Below, one piece after another: positions 41,100 through 49,800 of a stretch of DNA of 50,342 nt (within the stretch, counting starts at the first letter, position 1; each line of letters opens with the position of its first letter). The position numbers and the translations under genes are program-made. Under the pieces are notes generated by a model. It made no database searches, had not been told where the DNA came from, and saw only the letters and a program-made list of their open reading frames with translations. The stretch lies in the NCBI GenBank assembly GCA_944323685.1, contig CALUTJ010000020.1:1-50342 (forward strand), in the 5' to 3' direction. This DNA is from Candidatus Gastranaerophilales bacterium (GTDB lineage Bacteria; Cyanobacteriota; Vampirovibrionia; Gastranaerophilales; Gastranaerophilaceae).

Positions 41100-42065
41100 A
41101 TGAAAATTTTACGCATAGCCGGAAAATATCTGGATCAGCCAAAGCTGGTTTCGGAATTTGCTGATAAAGTACCCTTACTATTAACAACGGGCATGGGTTT
41201 ATACGGAGCAAAGCAGGTTTGTGACGCTCCGCAAGGTAAAAAGAAAAATACCGCCATAAGGCTCATGTCCGTCTTATCTTTAACGGGGGCATCAGCTTTG
41301 TTGTTAAGAAGAAAACCCTCTTTTGACAAGCTTAAACAATCAGCTTTAATTGACAATTTTTTAAAAAACTCTGACCCAAAAGTTACTTCAAAAATATCAG
41401 GTGTGCTTGAAAAAGCTAAAAATAAAATTTTATCGCCGAAAGATATAAAACTTTTAGACGAAAATTTAAACAAAACCAAACAGGGCAGAGTCTTTTTTAG
41501 TAAACTTATTCCTGAGCCGGAAAATATCAGCGCAAAAGAAATTTTTAAAGAAATAAAATACCTCTCTTTAATGGGCTTTTTACCGGTTGCAGGCGGAGTA
41601 GCCGGCGGGGTAATAGGAGATAAACTTACTGACAGACACTGGAAAAAGAAATTCCCCGACAAAATAAAAGAAGGCGCTTATCAGTTTCTTGCCAATATAT
41701 TTTTGTGCAACATCGGAGCCGGTGCAGCTTTAGGGATTATGGAAAAATACAACATAAAAAGCAAGTCGGCAAGAGCAGCGGGCATGATTTGCGGAATTGT
41801 ATTGACAGGGATTGTCGGCGGAAATTTTATAGCCAATTTTATTGGCAAAAAATGCATAGACCCTCTGTTTAAAAACTCTTCCCACTCCGGCAGAAAACCT
41901 GAGGCTCTTGATATAGGGCTTCACGTTGATGATATTGCAACTGTCGCCGTGTTGTCAGGCTTAAAATGGATAGAGCCTGCCTTGCCTGTTTTGTATTCAA
42001 TATCCGGTTACAGAGCAGGCATCGGGTATAGAAATATTCAAAAAAATAGTCGTGATTGTAAATAA
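41100..42065 (+). CDS. hypothetical multi-pass membrane protein
   Basis: This 321-residue protein is unrecognised. Five or more Gly/Ala-rich hydrophobic segments are visible (about 25-42, 58-70, 158-175, 195-212, 225-250), linked by Lys-rich loops, without signal peptide. The style is shared with the small protein at 11083. It follows the metal regulator by 65 bp with an AGGAAAC ribosome site, so it could be its target, but no transporter motif is visible. Confidence 0.65.
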   Translation: MKILRIAGKYLDQPKLVSEFADKVPLLLTTGMGLYGAKQVCDAPQGKKKNTAIRLMSVLSLTGASALLLRRKPSFDKLKQSALIDNFLKNSDPKVTSKISGVLEKAKNKILSPKDIKLLDENLNKTKQGRVFFSKLIPEPENISAKEIFKEIKYLSLMGFLPVAGGVAGGVIGDKLTDRHWKKKFPDKIKEGAYQFLANIFLCNIGAGAALGIMEKYNIKSKSARAAGMICGIVLTGIVGGNFIANFIGKKCIDPLFKNSSHSGRKPEALDIGLHVDDIATVAVLSGLKWIEPALPVLYSISGYRAGIGYRNIQKNSRDCK

Positions 42066-42130
42066 TTTTATTATTTTCTCGATTTTTTATATAATAAAGC
42101 AGATATTTATAATAGAATCGTATTAGAATT

Positions 42131-42781
42131 ATGAAACAAATTTTATCTGCACAACAGGCAATAAGTTTAATAGAAGAAGGCTCTACCGTGATGATAGGCG
42201 GCTTTTTAAGCTGCGGTGCGCCTGACAAATTGATTGATGAACTGGCTGACAGTCATATTTCAAAATTAACGGTTATATCAAACGACACCTCGTACCCCGA
42301 TGTTGATAAAGGCAAACTTATTGTCAACAAGCAGGTAAAAAGACTTATCACTTCTCACATTGGAACAAACCCTGAAACAGGCAGGCAGATGAACACCGGC
42401 GAACTTGACGTTGAGCTTGTACCGATGGGGACTCTTATTGAAAAAATCAGAGCAAAAGGTACAGGGCTTGGCGGTGTATTAACCCCGACCGGTGTTGGTA
42501 CAATCCTTGAAGACAGCAAGCAGACTATGGAAATCGGCGGTAAAAAGTTTATTTTTGAAGAGCCGATAGGGGCTGATTTTGCTTTAATATACGGCACAAG
42601 GGTTGATAAATTCGGCAATGTTGCGTATTATGGTACTACAAGAAATCTAAATACCGTTATGGCGACAGCTGCCGATACTGTAATTGTACAGGCTGATGAG
42701 CTTGTGGATTGTCTTGACCCCAATGATGTTGTTATCCCCGGATTATTTATCGATTATATCGTTGTAAAAGAAAACTCTTAA
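42131..42781 (+). CDS. atoD: acetate/acetoacetate-type CoA-transferase subunit A
   Basis: The 216-residue alpha subunit has TVMIGGFLSCGAPDKLID, the family GGF motif and GTRVDKFGNVAYYGTTRN. With the next gene it forms a heteromeric family I CoA-transferase, which moves CoA between acetoacetate, butyrate or acetate. The precise substrate (ato, ctf or sco type) cannot be fixed from sequence. A TATAAT lies about 17 bases before the ATG, so the leader is short. Subunit B follows after 16 bp. Confidence 0.88.
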   Translation: MKQILSAQQAISLIEEGSTVMIGGFLSCGAPDKLIDELADSHISKLTVISNDTSYPDVDKGKLIVNKQVKRLITSHIGTNPETGRQMNTGELDVELVPMGTLIEKIRAKGTGLGGVLTPTGVGTILEDSKQTMEIGGKKFIFEEPIGADFALIYGTRVDKFGNVAYYGTTRNLNTVMATAADTVIVQADELVDCLDPNDVVIPGLFIDYIVVKENS

Positions 42782-42797
42782 ATTTTGGAGAATGTCA

Positions 42798-43493
42798 ATG
42801 ACTGTTACTATGCAAAAAGAATTTGAAACAGAACTTACAAAAGAAAAAATCAGAGAAATCATTGCCCGCAGGGCAGCAAAAGAGTTTAAAGAAGGCGATA
42901 TTGTCACTCTGGGTATCGGTTTGCCAACAGAGGTTGCAAATTATGTTCCCGAAGATATGCACGTAATTTTTCAATCGGAAAACGGTTTATTAGGCGTAGG
43001 CAAAAAACAAAAAGAGGGTAATATAGATACGCGTATTATAAACGCAGGCGGCGGATATGTAGAAGCTAAAAAAGGTGCTTGCTTTTACGACTCTCAAATG
43101 GCTTTTACAATGATGAGAGGCGGTCACATTGACGCTACGGTGCTCGGGGCATTGCAGGTAGATGAGGACGGAAGTCTTGCCAGCTGGATGATTCCTGGAA
43201 AAATGGTTCCGGGTATGGGCGGGTCTATGGATCTTGTTGTCGGTGCCAAAAAAGTGATTGTTGCAATGGAACATCTTTCCAAGGGACAGATAAAAATAGT
43301 TAAAAAATGTACGCTTCCTTTAACCGCATATAAAGAAGTGGATACTATCATCACAGAAAGATGCGTTTTTGATATTTCAAATGACGGATTGGTATTAATA
43401 GAAATCAATCCGATGTTCAGCATTGATGACATAAAAAATACAGTAGAGGCTGATTTTAAAGTAGCTCCTGACTTAAAATATATGGAAGTATAG
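42798..43493 (+). CDS. atoA: acetate/acetoacetate-type CoA-transferase subunit B
   Basis: The 231-residue beta subunit has the catalytic glutamate in the SENGLLGVG motif and GIGLPTEVANYVPE near the N-terminus. I choose the ATG at 42798 because TTGGAG stands seven bases before it; the ATG at 42792 would be only one base from that site. Near the end is VFDISNDGLVLIEI. The enzyme would let the cell recycle CoA in short-chain fatty acid fermentation. The next gene starts one base after its stop. Confidence 0.9.
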   Translation: MTVTMQKEFETELTKEKIREIIARRAAKEFKEGDIVTLGIGLPTEVANYVPEDMHVIFQSENGLLGVGKKQKEGNIDTRIINAGGGYVEAKKGACFYDSQMAFTMMRGGHIDATVLGALQVDEDGSLASWMIPGKMVPGMGGSMDLVVGAKKVIVAMEHLSKGQIKIVKKCTLPLTAYKEVDTIITERCVFDISNDGLVLIEINPMFSIDDIKNTVEADFKVAPDLKYMEV

Positions 43494-44123
43494 ATGAAAA
43501 AAGTTCTTTGTTACGGCGACAGCAATACTTTCGGTTTTAATCCGGCTGACGGTTCGCGTTATCAAAAAACTCAGCGCTGGAGCGGAATGCTTGTTGACCT
43601 TTTAGGTTCACAATACAGAGTGATTGAAGAGGGTTGCAATAACAGAACCTTGTATTTCGAAAACACTGCTGGCTTAATTACAAGCGGATGTAAATATTTT
43701 ACTAAATGTTTAAAAAAGTACGATAACATTGATTTTGTGATACTAGCACTCGGGCTAAACGATACACAGTTTTTGTATAACGCTGATGAATCAACTTTTC
43801 AAAAAGGTTTATCAGCCTTAATATCAGACAGCCGCAAATTTTTTAGCAGTGCACAAATTCTTGTTTTAGGCCCGTCTGTTATAAAAAAGACTATTTTAAA
43901 CAGCTTTTTTGCACAAATGTTTGACGAAACTTCAATAGAAAAATCAAAAATTATTTGTGATATTTATAAAAAAATTACAGATAATCAGGGGTGCTTGTTT
44001 CTTGATTTAAACACTATTGTCACCCCCTCTGATATTGACGGATTGCATTATGATATTGACGCTCATAAAAAGATTGCAAAGGAAGTTGCAAAAATAATAA
44101 GCGATTCACAACAAAATGAGTAG
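43494..44123 (+). CDS. SGNH/GDSL-type hydrolase
   Basis: The 209-residue esterase-like protein has the four SGNH blocks: GDSNTFGFNP (Ser), a Gly in EEGCNNRT, LGLNDTQF (Asn) and DGLHYDIDAH (Asp/His). This is the arylesterase/acyl-CoA thioesterase-like group. No signal peptide, so it acts in the cytoplasm. It follows atoA without a gap and may hydrolyse a CoA ester or an acetylated product, which is a guess from context. A terminator ends the unit. Confidence 0.85.
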   Translation: MKKVLCYGDSNTFGFNPADGSRYQKTQRWSGMLVDLLGSQYRVIEEGCNNRTLYFENTAGLITSGCKYFTKCLKKYDNIDFVILALGLNDTQFLYNADESTFQKGLSALISDSRKFFSSAQILVLGPSVIKKTILNSFFAQMFDETSIEKSKIICDIYKKITDNQGCLFLDLNTIVTPSDIDGLHYDIDAHKKIAKEVAKIISDSQQNE

Positions 44124-44169
44124 CCAAGCAGTGTTAATATTTACCATTTAAAAATATAAATAGCAAACA

Positions 44170-44201
44170 AAAAAGCGGTTGTAAAACAACCGCTCTTTTT
44201 G
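44170..44201. terminator. bidirectional intrinsic terminator
   Basis: AGCGGTTGT/ACAACCGCT is nine perfect pairs with a 3-base loop (44174-44194), with A-run and T-run on the two sides. It separates the convergent SGNH gene and rpsI. Confidence 0.93.
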
Positions 44202-44240
44202 TATAAGTAAAAGATTTTTGCACTGTATGTGCTTTGTTCT

Positions 44241-44639
44241 CTAACGTTTTGAGAACTGGAATCTTTTTCTTGCTCTTTTTCTGCCGTATTTTTTACGTTC
44301 TTTAACACGTGCATCTCTTGTTAACAAGCCTTCTGCTTTGAGAACGCTTCTTAATTCGGGATTGTATTCCAATAATGCTCTTGAAATACCGTGTCTTACA
44401 GCACCTGCCTGTGAGCACAAGCCGCCGCCAACTGCTTTAACTCTTACGTCAAAGTTTTCCATATTGTCTGTAAGTGCAAGAGGTTTGTAAACCAAAATTT
44501 TCATAGCCGGTCTGTTGCCAAGGTAATTGTCAAGAGTTTTACCGTTGATGAAAATTCTGCCTTTACCTTTAACCAGTTTTACAACTGCGATAGAGGTCTT
44601 TCTTCTGCCTGTTGCCATATAAATTTTGTTATCAGCCAT
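44241..44639 (-). CDS. rpsI: 30S ribosomal protein S9
   Basis: S9 reaches with its C-terminal tail to the P-site tRNA. The 132-residue protein has [14 protein letters not shown] and [15 protein letters not shown], and the basic end RKRFQFSKR is complete. Its start overlaps the rplM stop by one base. It is the last gene of the - strand ribosomal block. Confidence 0.97.
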   Translation of the reverse strand: MADNKIYMATGRRKTSIAVVKLVKGKGRIFINGKTLDNYLGNRPAMKILVYKPLALTDNMENFDVRVKAVGGGLCSQAGAVRHGISRALLEYNPELRSVLKAEGLLTRDARVKERKKYGRKRARKRFQFSKR

Positions 44640-45076
44640 TATTTAACCTCCATTTCATATACTACAGGTTTTTGAGCTTCGTGCGGGTGCTCTGAACCAA
44701 CATATACTTTGAGTTTTGTAAACTGTTGTGCACCTAAAGTGTTATGCGGAAGCATACCTTTAACAGCTTTTTCAATAACTTTTCTGGGGTCTTTTTCCAT
44801 CATTTCTTTGAATGATGCTGTTTTTAAACCACCTGGATATCCGGTGTGGTGCAAATAAATTTTGTCAGTTTCCTTATTGCCTGTAACCTGAACTTTGTCA
44901 GCGTTGATAACGATAACAAAGTCACCTGTATCTACGTTAGGTGTATATTCAGGTTTTAATTTGCCTCTTAACAAGTTTGCGCAAACAGTAGCCAAACGAC
45001 CCAGAGTTTTGCCTTCTGCATCGATTAAATACCATTTTCTTTCAACTTCAAGAGGTTTTGCTGAATATGTTTTCAT
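44639..45076 (-). CDS. rplM: 50S ribosomal protein L13
   Basis: L13 is an early large-subunit assembly protein. The 145-residue sequence has [28 protein letters not shown] and [13 protein letters not shown], all typical. It lies 28 bp behind truA and overlaps rpsI by one base, the cyanobacterial order truA-rplM-rpsI. Confidence 0.97.
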   Translation of the reverse strand: MKTYSAKPLEVERKWYLIDAEGKTLGRLATVCANLLRGKLKPEYTPNVDTGDFVIVINADKVQVTGNKETDKIYLHHTGYPGGLKTASFKEMMEKDPRKVIEKAVKGMLPHNTLGAQQFTKLKVYVGSEHPHEAQKPVVYEMEVK

Positions 45077-45104
45077 CTTTCAGTTTCCTTTATTAAATTG
45101 ATTG

Positions 45105-45935
45105 TTACTTCTGTTTATTATTTTGGTCGTAAGGTTCGTACCCTACTTCCATAAGTGTCAGCCCGTCAGGACTGATTGTCGGCCCCGCCTTTGTTCTGTC
45201 CTTTGCATCAAGAACATATTTCATAAACTCGGGTTCAAGTTTTTTATGCTCTATCAAAAGCAAAGTACCGACTATCGTACGCACCATGTTATACAAAAAC
45301 CGGTTTGCTGCAATTTCAAAAGTGATGACATCACCCTCTTTTGATTTTGTGCATTGTGCCCTGTATACAACACAATACTTTGCGGGGTTTTGCGTGCCGG
45401 AAGACTTAAAAGAAGTGAAATCGTGTTCACCTATCAAATATTCCAGCGCTTTGTTCATTCTTTCCAAATCTAAGGGTTCTCGAATCAGAAGCGAATGACC
45501 GTCCCAAACAGAACGCTGACATCTGTTGATGATTTTGTACTGATACACGCGGTATTTAGCACTCAACTGGGCATGAAACGTATCTTCAACCTGCTTGACT
45601 GATTTTACGCTTATGTCTTCAGGTAACAATCCGTTCATCGAGTTAATAAACCTTGAAGCAACAATCGGCATATCACTTTCAAAATGGACGACCTGACCCT
45701 TTGAGTGTACCCCGGCATCTGTTCTGCCTGAGAAAATTGTTTTTACTGTTTTGAAACAACGATGCTCATCACAATCAGGTGAGTCTTCACACTCCTGTGC
45801 TGAGCCGTCATATTTCGATATCAATGTGCTAAGGGCTTTGTTAAGTTCAGACTGAATTGTAACCGCCTCAGGCTGAACTTGTGAGCCCGAATAATTAGTT
45901 CCGATATATTCAACTATCATTGAATACTTCGGCAT
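45105..45935 (-). CDS. truA: tRNA pseudouridine(38-40) synthase
   Basis: TruA makes pseudouridine in the anticodon arm of many tRNAs. The 276-residue enzyme has YIGTNYSGSQVQ and the catalytic Asp in FSGRTDAGVHSKGQVVHF; RFLYNMVRTIVGTLL is the usual late motif. An acidic stretch with several Cys and His (CEDSPDCDEHRC) inside the N-terminal half looks like an insertion. It stands 11 bp behind rplQ. Confidence 0.94.
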   Translation of the reverse strand: MPKYSMIVEYIGTNYSGSQVQPEAVTIQSELNKALSTLISKYDGSAQECEDSPDCDEHRCFKTVKTIFSGRTDAGVHSKGQVVHFESDMPIVASRFINSMNGLLPEDISVKSVKQVEDTFHAQLSAKYRVYQYKIINRCQRSVWDGHSLLIREPLDLERMNKALEYLIGEHDFTSFKSSGTQNPAKYCVVYRAQCTKSKEGDVITFEIAANRFLYNMVRTIVGTLLLIEHKKLEPEFMKYVLDAKDRTKAGPTISPDGLTLMEVGYEPYDQNNKQK

Positions 45936-45946
45936 TACACCCTCGC

Positions 45947-46384
45947 CTAAACGAGTTGAATCAATGCCATTTCAGAAGCGTCACCGCGTCTTGGGGGCAT
46001 TCTGTAGATTCTTGTGTAACCGCCGTTTCTGTTTGAGTATTTTTTGCCTGTTTCCGCAAATAATTTTCTCAAAACAGTTTGAGCAACAGCTTTTTGCTCT
46101 TTATCAGCTTTTGTTACGTTTTCAAGAACTTCACCTGTTTCAAAGTTCATAAATTTGCCGGTTTCTCTGTCAAATATGAACTTAGCAGCCAATCTTCTTG
46201 AGTGCAATGTACCTTGTTTTGCAAGCGAGATAATTCTTTCTGCATAAGGTTTAAGAGCTTTTGCTCTTGCCATAGTCGTTTTAATTTCACCGTGCAAAAT
46301 AAGTTCAGTAGCTAAAGAACGCAACAAAGCATTTCTTTGATCTTGTGCTTTTCCTAATGTGTGTTTTTTAGACTGGTGTCTCAT
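45947..46384 (-). CDS. rplQ: 50S ribosomal protein L17
   Basis: L17 lies near the tunnel exit. The 145-residue protein starts MRHQSKKHTLGKAQDQRNALLR cut here as HTLGKAQDQRNALLRSL, and ends with NGGYTRIYRMPPRRGDASEM, the normal C-terminus. It follows rpoA by 44 bp with AAAGGACAAAT before its ATG. Confidence 0.97.
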   Translation of the reverse strand: MRHQSKKHTLGKAQDQRNALLRSLATELILHGEIKTTMARAKALKPYAERIISLAKQGTLHSRRLAAKFIFDRETGKFMNFETGEVLENVTKADKEQKAVAQTVLRKLFAETGKKYSNRNGGYTRIYRMPPRRGDASEMALIQLV

Positions 46385-46428
46385 TTTATTTGTCCTTTTT
46401 CTTAATTATTTCTGTCATTAAATACGGA

Positions 46429-47424
46429 CTATACAAGTTCGTCCATATCTACGCCTTCCGGATTAGGCATAAGGTCTAACCCGAACTGGTGTAATTTTTC
46501 GATAACTTCATCAGATGATTTTTTACCGAAATTTTTGATACTTAACAAATCATGTTCAGATTTTTTCAATAATTCCGCCATGTTGTTAATGCTTGCTCTT
46601 TTTAAGCAGTTGTAAGCTCTGACTGACAATTCTAAATCTTCAATTGAAATAGAAGGAGCAGCACTGTCAACAACTTCCTCTTCTTCGATAACTGCTGAAG
46701 CAGAAACCGGAGCAGGTGCTGTTAATACAGGTGTAACACCGGTAATTGAAGCAATCTGCATAAAGTGTTCAATCAAGATATTAGCTGCCTGTGATAAAGC
46801 AACATTTACATCAACCGAACCGTTAGACCAGATTTCGAGATTTAATTTGTCAAAGTCTGTAACGTCGCCTACACGTGTGTTTTCTACATTGTAGCTAACA
46901 CGTTTGATAGGCATGAATGTTGCATCGATAGGCAACATATCAATCGGCATAGAATCATTGTTTTTCAAAACGTCATGAGCAATATAACCTTTGCCGGTTT
47001 CTACCACAATATCAGCGTGGATAGAGCCGCCTTCAGCTACTGTACAAATCAACCAATCAGGGTTAACAATTTTAACCCCTGCTGGCAAATCAATGTCAGA
47101 AGCGAGCACCGGGCCGGGTTTGTCTACGTCTAATCTCAATTGTACGGGTTCAGCAGATTCTGTTTTTACTACCATACCTTTGAGATTCAACATTATATCA
47201 ATAACGTCTTCAACAATACCGGGAACCGCAGTGTATTCGTGAGTAATACCTTCGATTCTTACGGCAGTAACGGCAGCACCTTCCAAAGAAGATAACAATA
47301 CGCGTCTTAAAGCGTTACCGATTGTGTTACCGAAACCTCTTTCCAAAGGTTCGATTACAAATTTACCGTATTGTGAACCGTCAGAACCGGTTGTTGTTGT
47401 TACGTTTTTAATTTTTAATTCCAT
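46429..47424 (-). CDS. rpoA: RNA polymerase alpha subunit
   Basis: The 331-residue protein has an N-terminal dimerisation domain with YGKFVIEPLERGFGNTIG and NALRRVLLSSLEGAAV. A linker near residues 230-255 is rich in Ala, Val and Glu. The C-terminal domain (about 260-320) has LELSVRAYNCLKRA and IKNFGKKSSDEV, used for contact with promoters and activators. It follows rpsD by 42 bp. Confidence 0.97.
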   Translation of the reverse strand: MELKIKNVTTTTGSDGSQYGKFVIEPLERGFGNTIGNALRRVLLSSLEGAAVTAVRIEGITHEYTAVPGIVEDVIDIMLNLKGMVVKTESAEPVQLRLDVDKPGPVLASDIDLPAGVKIVNPDWLICTVAEGGSIHADIVVETGKGYIAHDVLKNNDSMPIDMLPIDATFMPIKRVSYNVENTRVGDVTDFDKLNLEIWSNGSVDVNVALSQAANILIEHFMQIASITGVTPVLTAPAPVSASAVIEEEEVVDSAAPSISIEDLELSVRAYNCLKRASINNMAELLKKSEHDLLSIKNFGKKSSDEVIEKLHQFGLDLMPNPEGVDMDELV

Positions 47425-47466
47425 CTGTTTTTCTCCTAATTGTAAGTTATTCGGACATTATGTGGA

Positions 47467-48066
47467 TTATTTTGAATAGTACTCAATAACGAGTTGTTCT
47501 TTGAATTCGGGATCGAGTTCTTCTCTTTCCGGTATTCTGTCAAATACAATTTTCTGGGCGTTAGCGTCAACTGTCATCCACTGAGGAGCAGCAACATCCA
47601 ACGGTTCCATTACGGACTTAACAAAATCAGCGCTTCTTGTTTTGATGGTGATTTCATCGCCCGGTTTAACTAGGTATGATGGAATATCAACTTTTTTACC
47701 GTTAACAAGCACGTGGCCGTGGTTAACGATTTGTCTTGCTTGTTTTCTTGTTGTTGCAAAACCTGCTCTGAACAATACGTTGTCAGCTCTTCTTTCTAAC
47801 AATTGTAAAAGAACTGTACCTGTAACGCCTTTTGTTCTTGCAGCTTTGTTGTAGTATTTTGCAAACTGTTTTTCGCTTACTAAATATGTAAGTCTGATTT
47901 TTTGTTTTTCGTTTAAGTGAATTGCATAATCAGAAAGTTTTTTTCTTGCAGCACCATGCTGACCTGAAGCAGTCTGTCTCAAAGAAGAAACCAACTTTCT
48001 GTTTGATAAGTCCGTAACGCCGTAGTTACGGAATAATTTATTTGAAGGTCCTGTATATTTAGCCAA
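47467..48066 (-). CDS. rpsD: 30S ribosomal protein S4
   Basis: S4 is a primary 16S rRNA binder. The 199-residue protein starts with [16 protein letters not shown] and has an S4 domain with [21 protein letters not shown]. It has no cysteines, so it is the zinc-free form. It sits between rpsK and rpoA, as in proteobacteria and many Firmicutes. The rpsK gap before it is 210 bp and repeat-filled. Confidence 0.96.
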   Translation of the reverse strand: MAKYTGPSNKLFRNYGVTDLSNRKLVSSLRQTASGQHGAARKKLSDYAIHLNEKQKIRLTYLVSEKQFAKYYNKAARTKGVTGTVLLQLLERRADNVLFRAGFATTRKQARQIVNHGHVLVNGKKVDIPSYLVKPGDEITIKTRSADFVKSVMEPLDVAAPQWMTVDANAQKIVFDRIPEREELDPEFKEQLVIEYYSK

Positions 48067-48154
48067 TTTTGACTCCTTTGTTCTTTTTAAATTTACTTAA
48101 CTTTGAGTATTCGGATTTACTTTATTTTTACAAGCTCTATCAGCAAAAAGCCCT

Positions 48155-48288
48155 GTCTTGTATTTTCTTATCGCTCAGCACTGTCGTTCGCTGCGCTTTG
48201 CTTTTGCTCACTACGTGCTTCGCTTTCCGGGCTGGGTTCAGGCTTTGCCTTCACGCGGCGCCCGTCCGAAAATCCGCTACACTCTTCT
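48155..48288 (-). repeat. intergenic repeat copy behind rpsK
   Basis: From GTCTTG at 48155 up to the rpsK stop region, this matches 48734-48840 in the same orientation. The shared core GCTGCGCTTTGCTTTTGCTC and what follows is identical over more than 40 bases. It is longer than the other copy by an insertion around GCTGGGTTCAGGCTTTGCC. On the mRNA strand it begins right at the stop codon and can fold with TTTCGG/CCGGAA arms. Confidence 0.85.
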
Positions 48289-48663
48289 CTTCTTAGGCGG
48301 ACGGCAGCCGTTGTGTGGAATCGGTGTAACGTCCTTGATTAAAGTGATTTCCAAACCCGCAGCCTGAATAGCTCTGATAGCTGTTTCACGGCCTGAACCC
48401 GGGCCTTTGATATAGACTTCAACTTTTTTCATACCCTGATCAACAGATTTTTTAGCTACTTGAGCTGCTGCTGATTGGGCTGCAAACGGGGTACCTTTTC
48501 TTGCCCCTTTAAAACCGCATCCGCCTGCTGATGCCCAGGCAATAGCATTACCCTGAGTATCGCAAGAAGTTACGATTGTATTGTTAAATGTTGACTGGAT
48601 GTGTACAACACCCTGCAATACATTCTTTTTTTCTTTCTTTTTAGTTTTTACTGGTCTTGCCAT
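48277..48663 (-). CDS. rpsK: 30S ribosomal protein S11
   Basis: S11 is part of the platform around the mRNA 3' end. The 128-residue protein has [27 protein letters not shown] and the end [15 protein letters not shown], all typical. AAAGGAAAT precedes the ATG. The stop is followed at once by a repeat element. Confidence 0.97.
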   Translation of the reverse strand: MARPVKTKKKEKKNVLQGVVHIQSTFNNTIVTSCDTQGNAIAWASAGGCGFKGARKGTPFAAQSAAAQVAKKSVDQGMKKVEVYIKGPGSGRETAIRAIQAAGLEITLIKDVTPIPHNGCRPPKKRRV

Positions 48664-48733
48664 TTTTATTTCCTTTAAATTTATTACTCTTTGTTGTTTT
48701 GTTGCGAAATATTAAATTTTACAAAATAATCGC

Positions 48734-48840
48734 GTCTTGAATTTCCTTACCGCTCAACACTGTCATTCGCTGCGCTTTGCTTTTGCTCACTACGTGCTTC
48801 GCTTTCCGGGTTCACTTCGTTTCACCCGTCCGGAAATCCG
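48734..48840 (-). repeat. intergenic repeat copy behind rpsM
   Basis: This is the second copy of the 48155-48288 element, ending exactly at the rpsM stop codon (48841). The hairpin TTTCCGG/CCGGAAA can form on the mRNA strand around GGGT/ACCC. It lies between co-transcribed ribosomal genes, so it is not a full terminator; a processing, stability or attenuation role is possible. Confidence 0.85.
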
Positions 48841-49206
48841 TTACTTCTTCTTACTTACAGGCCCGGTTTTTTTACCGCGTCTTGTTCTGGCGTTAGTTTT
48901 TGTTCTCTGACCTCTTACAGGTAATTTTCTTCTGTGTCTCATACCTCTGTAAGAGTTGATTTCAGAGAGGCGTTTGATATTAAGAGATTCTTCTCTTCTC
49001 AAGTCACCTTCGATGTGATAGTTAGTAAGTTCGTTTCTGAGTTTTTTGATATCGTCATCTGTCAAATCGTCTGTTCTTAAGTCTTGAGAAATTCCGCAAG
49101 CTTCAAGAATTTTAGCAGAACGAGTCGGCCCTATACCGTAGATATAGGTTAATGCGATTATCATTCTTTTGTTACGGGGTAAATCTACCCCAGCCAATCT
49201 TGCCAT
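48841..49206 (-). CDS. rpsM: 30S ribosomal protein S13
   Basis: S13 pairs with S19 in the 30S head and contacts the P-site tRNA. The 121-residue protein starts [14 protein letters not shown], has [14 protein letters not shown] and [16 protein letters not shown] and ends with a basic [11 protein letters not shown] tail. It follows rpmJ by 127 bp. AAGGAGA precedes its ATG. Confidence 0.97.
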   Translation of the reverse strand: MARLAGVDLPRNKRMIIALTYIYGIGPTRSAKILEACGISQDLRTDDLTDDDIKKLRNELTNYHIEGDLRREESLNIKRLSEINSYRGMRHRRKLPVRGQRTKTNARTRRGKKTGPVSKKK

Positions 49207-49333
49207 TTTGTCTCCTTATGTATTTTGTGATTGTTTTAGTTTTTAAGCTGAACTTATAATTTCACCGTCATTTTAAAAGCTGAAAATAACCTTGTTATCT
49301 GTGCAGCCTCTAAAAAACCGGCCTAAACCCAAA

Positions 49334-49447
49334 TTAGCCTTGTCTTTGTTTGTGTTTAGGGTTTTTGCAGATAACTGTTATTCTTCCTCTTCTTCTGATG
49401 AATTTACAGTCTTTGCACATTTTTTTAACTGATGCTCTTACTTTCAT
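49334..49447 (-). CDS. rpmJ: 50S ribosomal protein L36
   Basis: The 37-residue protein reads [15 protein letters not shown], then [18 protein letters not shown] and QRQG. It has the zinc ligands C11, C14, C27 and H32 of the cysteine-containing L36 form. It stands between infA and rpsM, its normal place. AAGGAAAAAAC precedes the ATG. Confidence 0.95.
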   Translation of the reverse strand: MKVRASVKKMCKDCKFIRRRGRITVICKNPKHKQRQG

Positions 49448-49584
49448 TGTTTTTTCCTTATCTAGTATTTAATTATTTGCCGCGTATGTTCCGAGAGGCG
49501 GAACAATAATATATATTTATATCTTTGCCGGTACCATTCTTAGAGCAACCGTCGTGAGATGACGAGAAAGTGCCCGACAATGAC

Positions 49585-49800
49585 TTATTTAAGCCTGTAG
49601 GTGATTCTGCCTCTTGTTAAGTCGTATGGGGTCATTTCGACTTTGACTTTGTCACCCGGAAGAATTTTTATAAAATTCTTTCTTATTTTTCCTGATATGT
49701 GGGCAAGAATTTCGTGTCCGTTTTCGAGCTCTACTCGAAACATCGCGTTCGGAAGCGATTCCAGTATCTTGCCTTCAAATTCTATTACATCTTTTGACAT
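49585..49800 (-). CDS. infA: translation initiation factor IF-1
   Basis: IF-1 blocks the A site during initiation. The 71-residue OB-fold protein has [36 protein letters not shown] and the end [13 protein letters not shown], the family pattern and length. AAAGAAGGTAC precedes the ATG. It is the first gene of this operon; adk and map, usual upstream neighbours, are not in the window. Confidence 0.96.
   Translation of the reverse strand: MSKDVIEFEGKILESLPNAMFRVELENGHEILAHISGKIRKNFIKILPGDKVKVEMTPYDLTRGRITYRLK

Noticed and set aside
8848-44240. Whole region between the ribosomal blocks as one recent foreign island
   Set aside because: Base composition and codon style look similar to the ribosomal flanks, and no integrase, tRNA or att-like site was seen; only parts of it may be mobile.
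48069-48367. Three overlapping + strand frames between rpsD and rpsK
   Set aside because: They lie over the GC-richer repeat and the rpsK 3' end, are mutually exclusive and have no ribosome sites.
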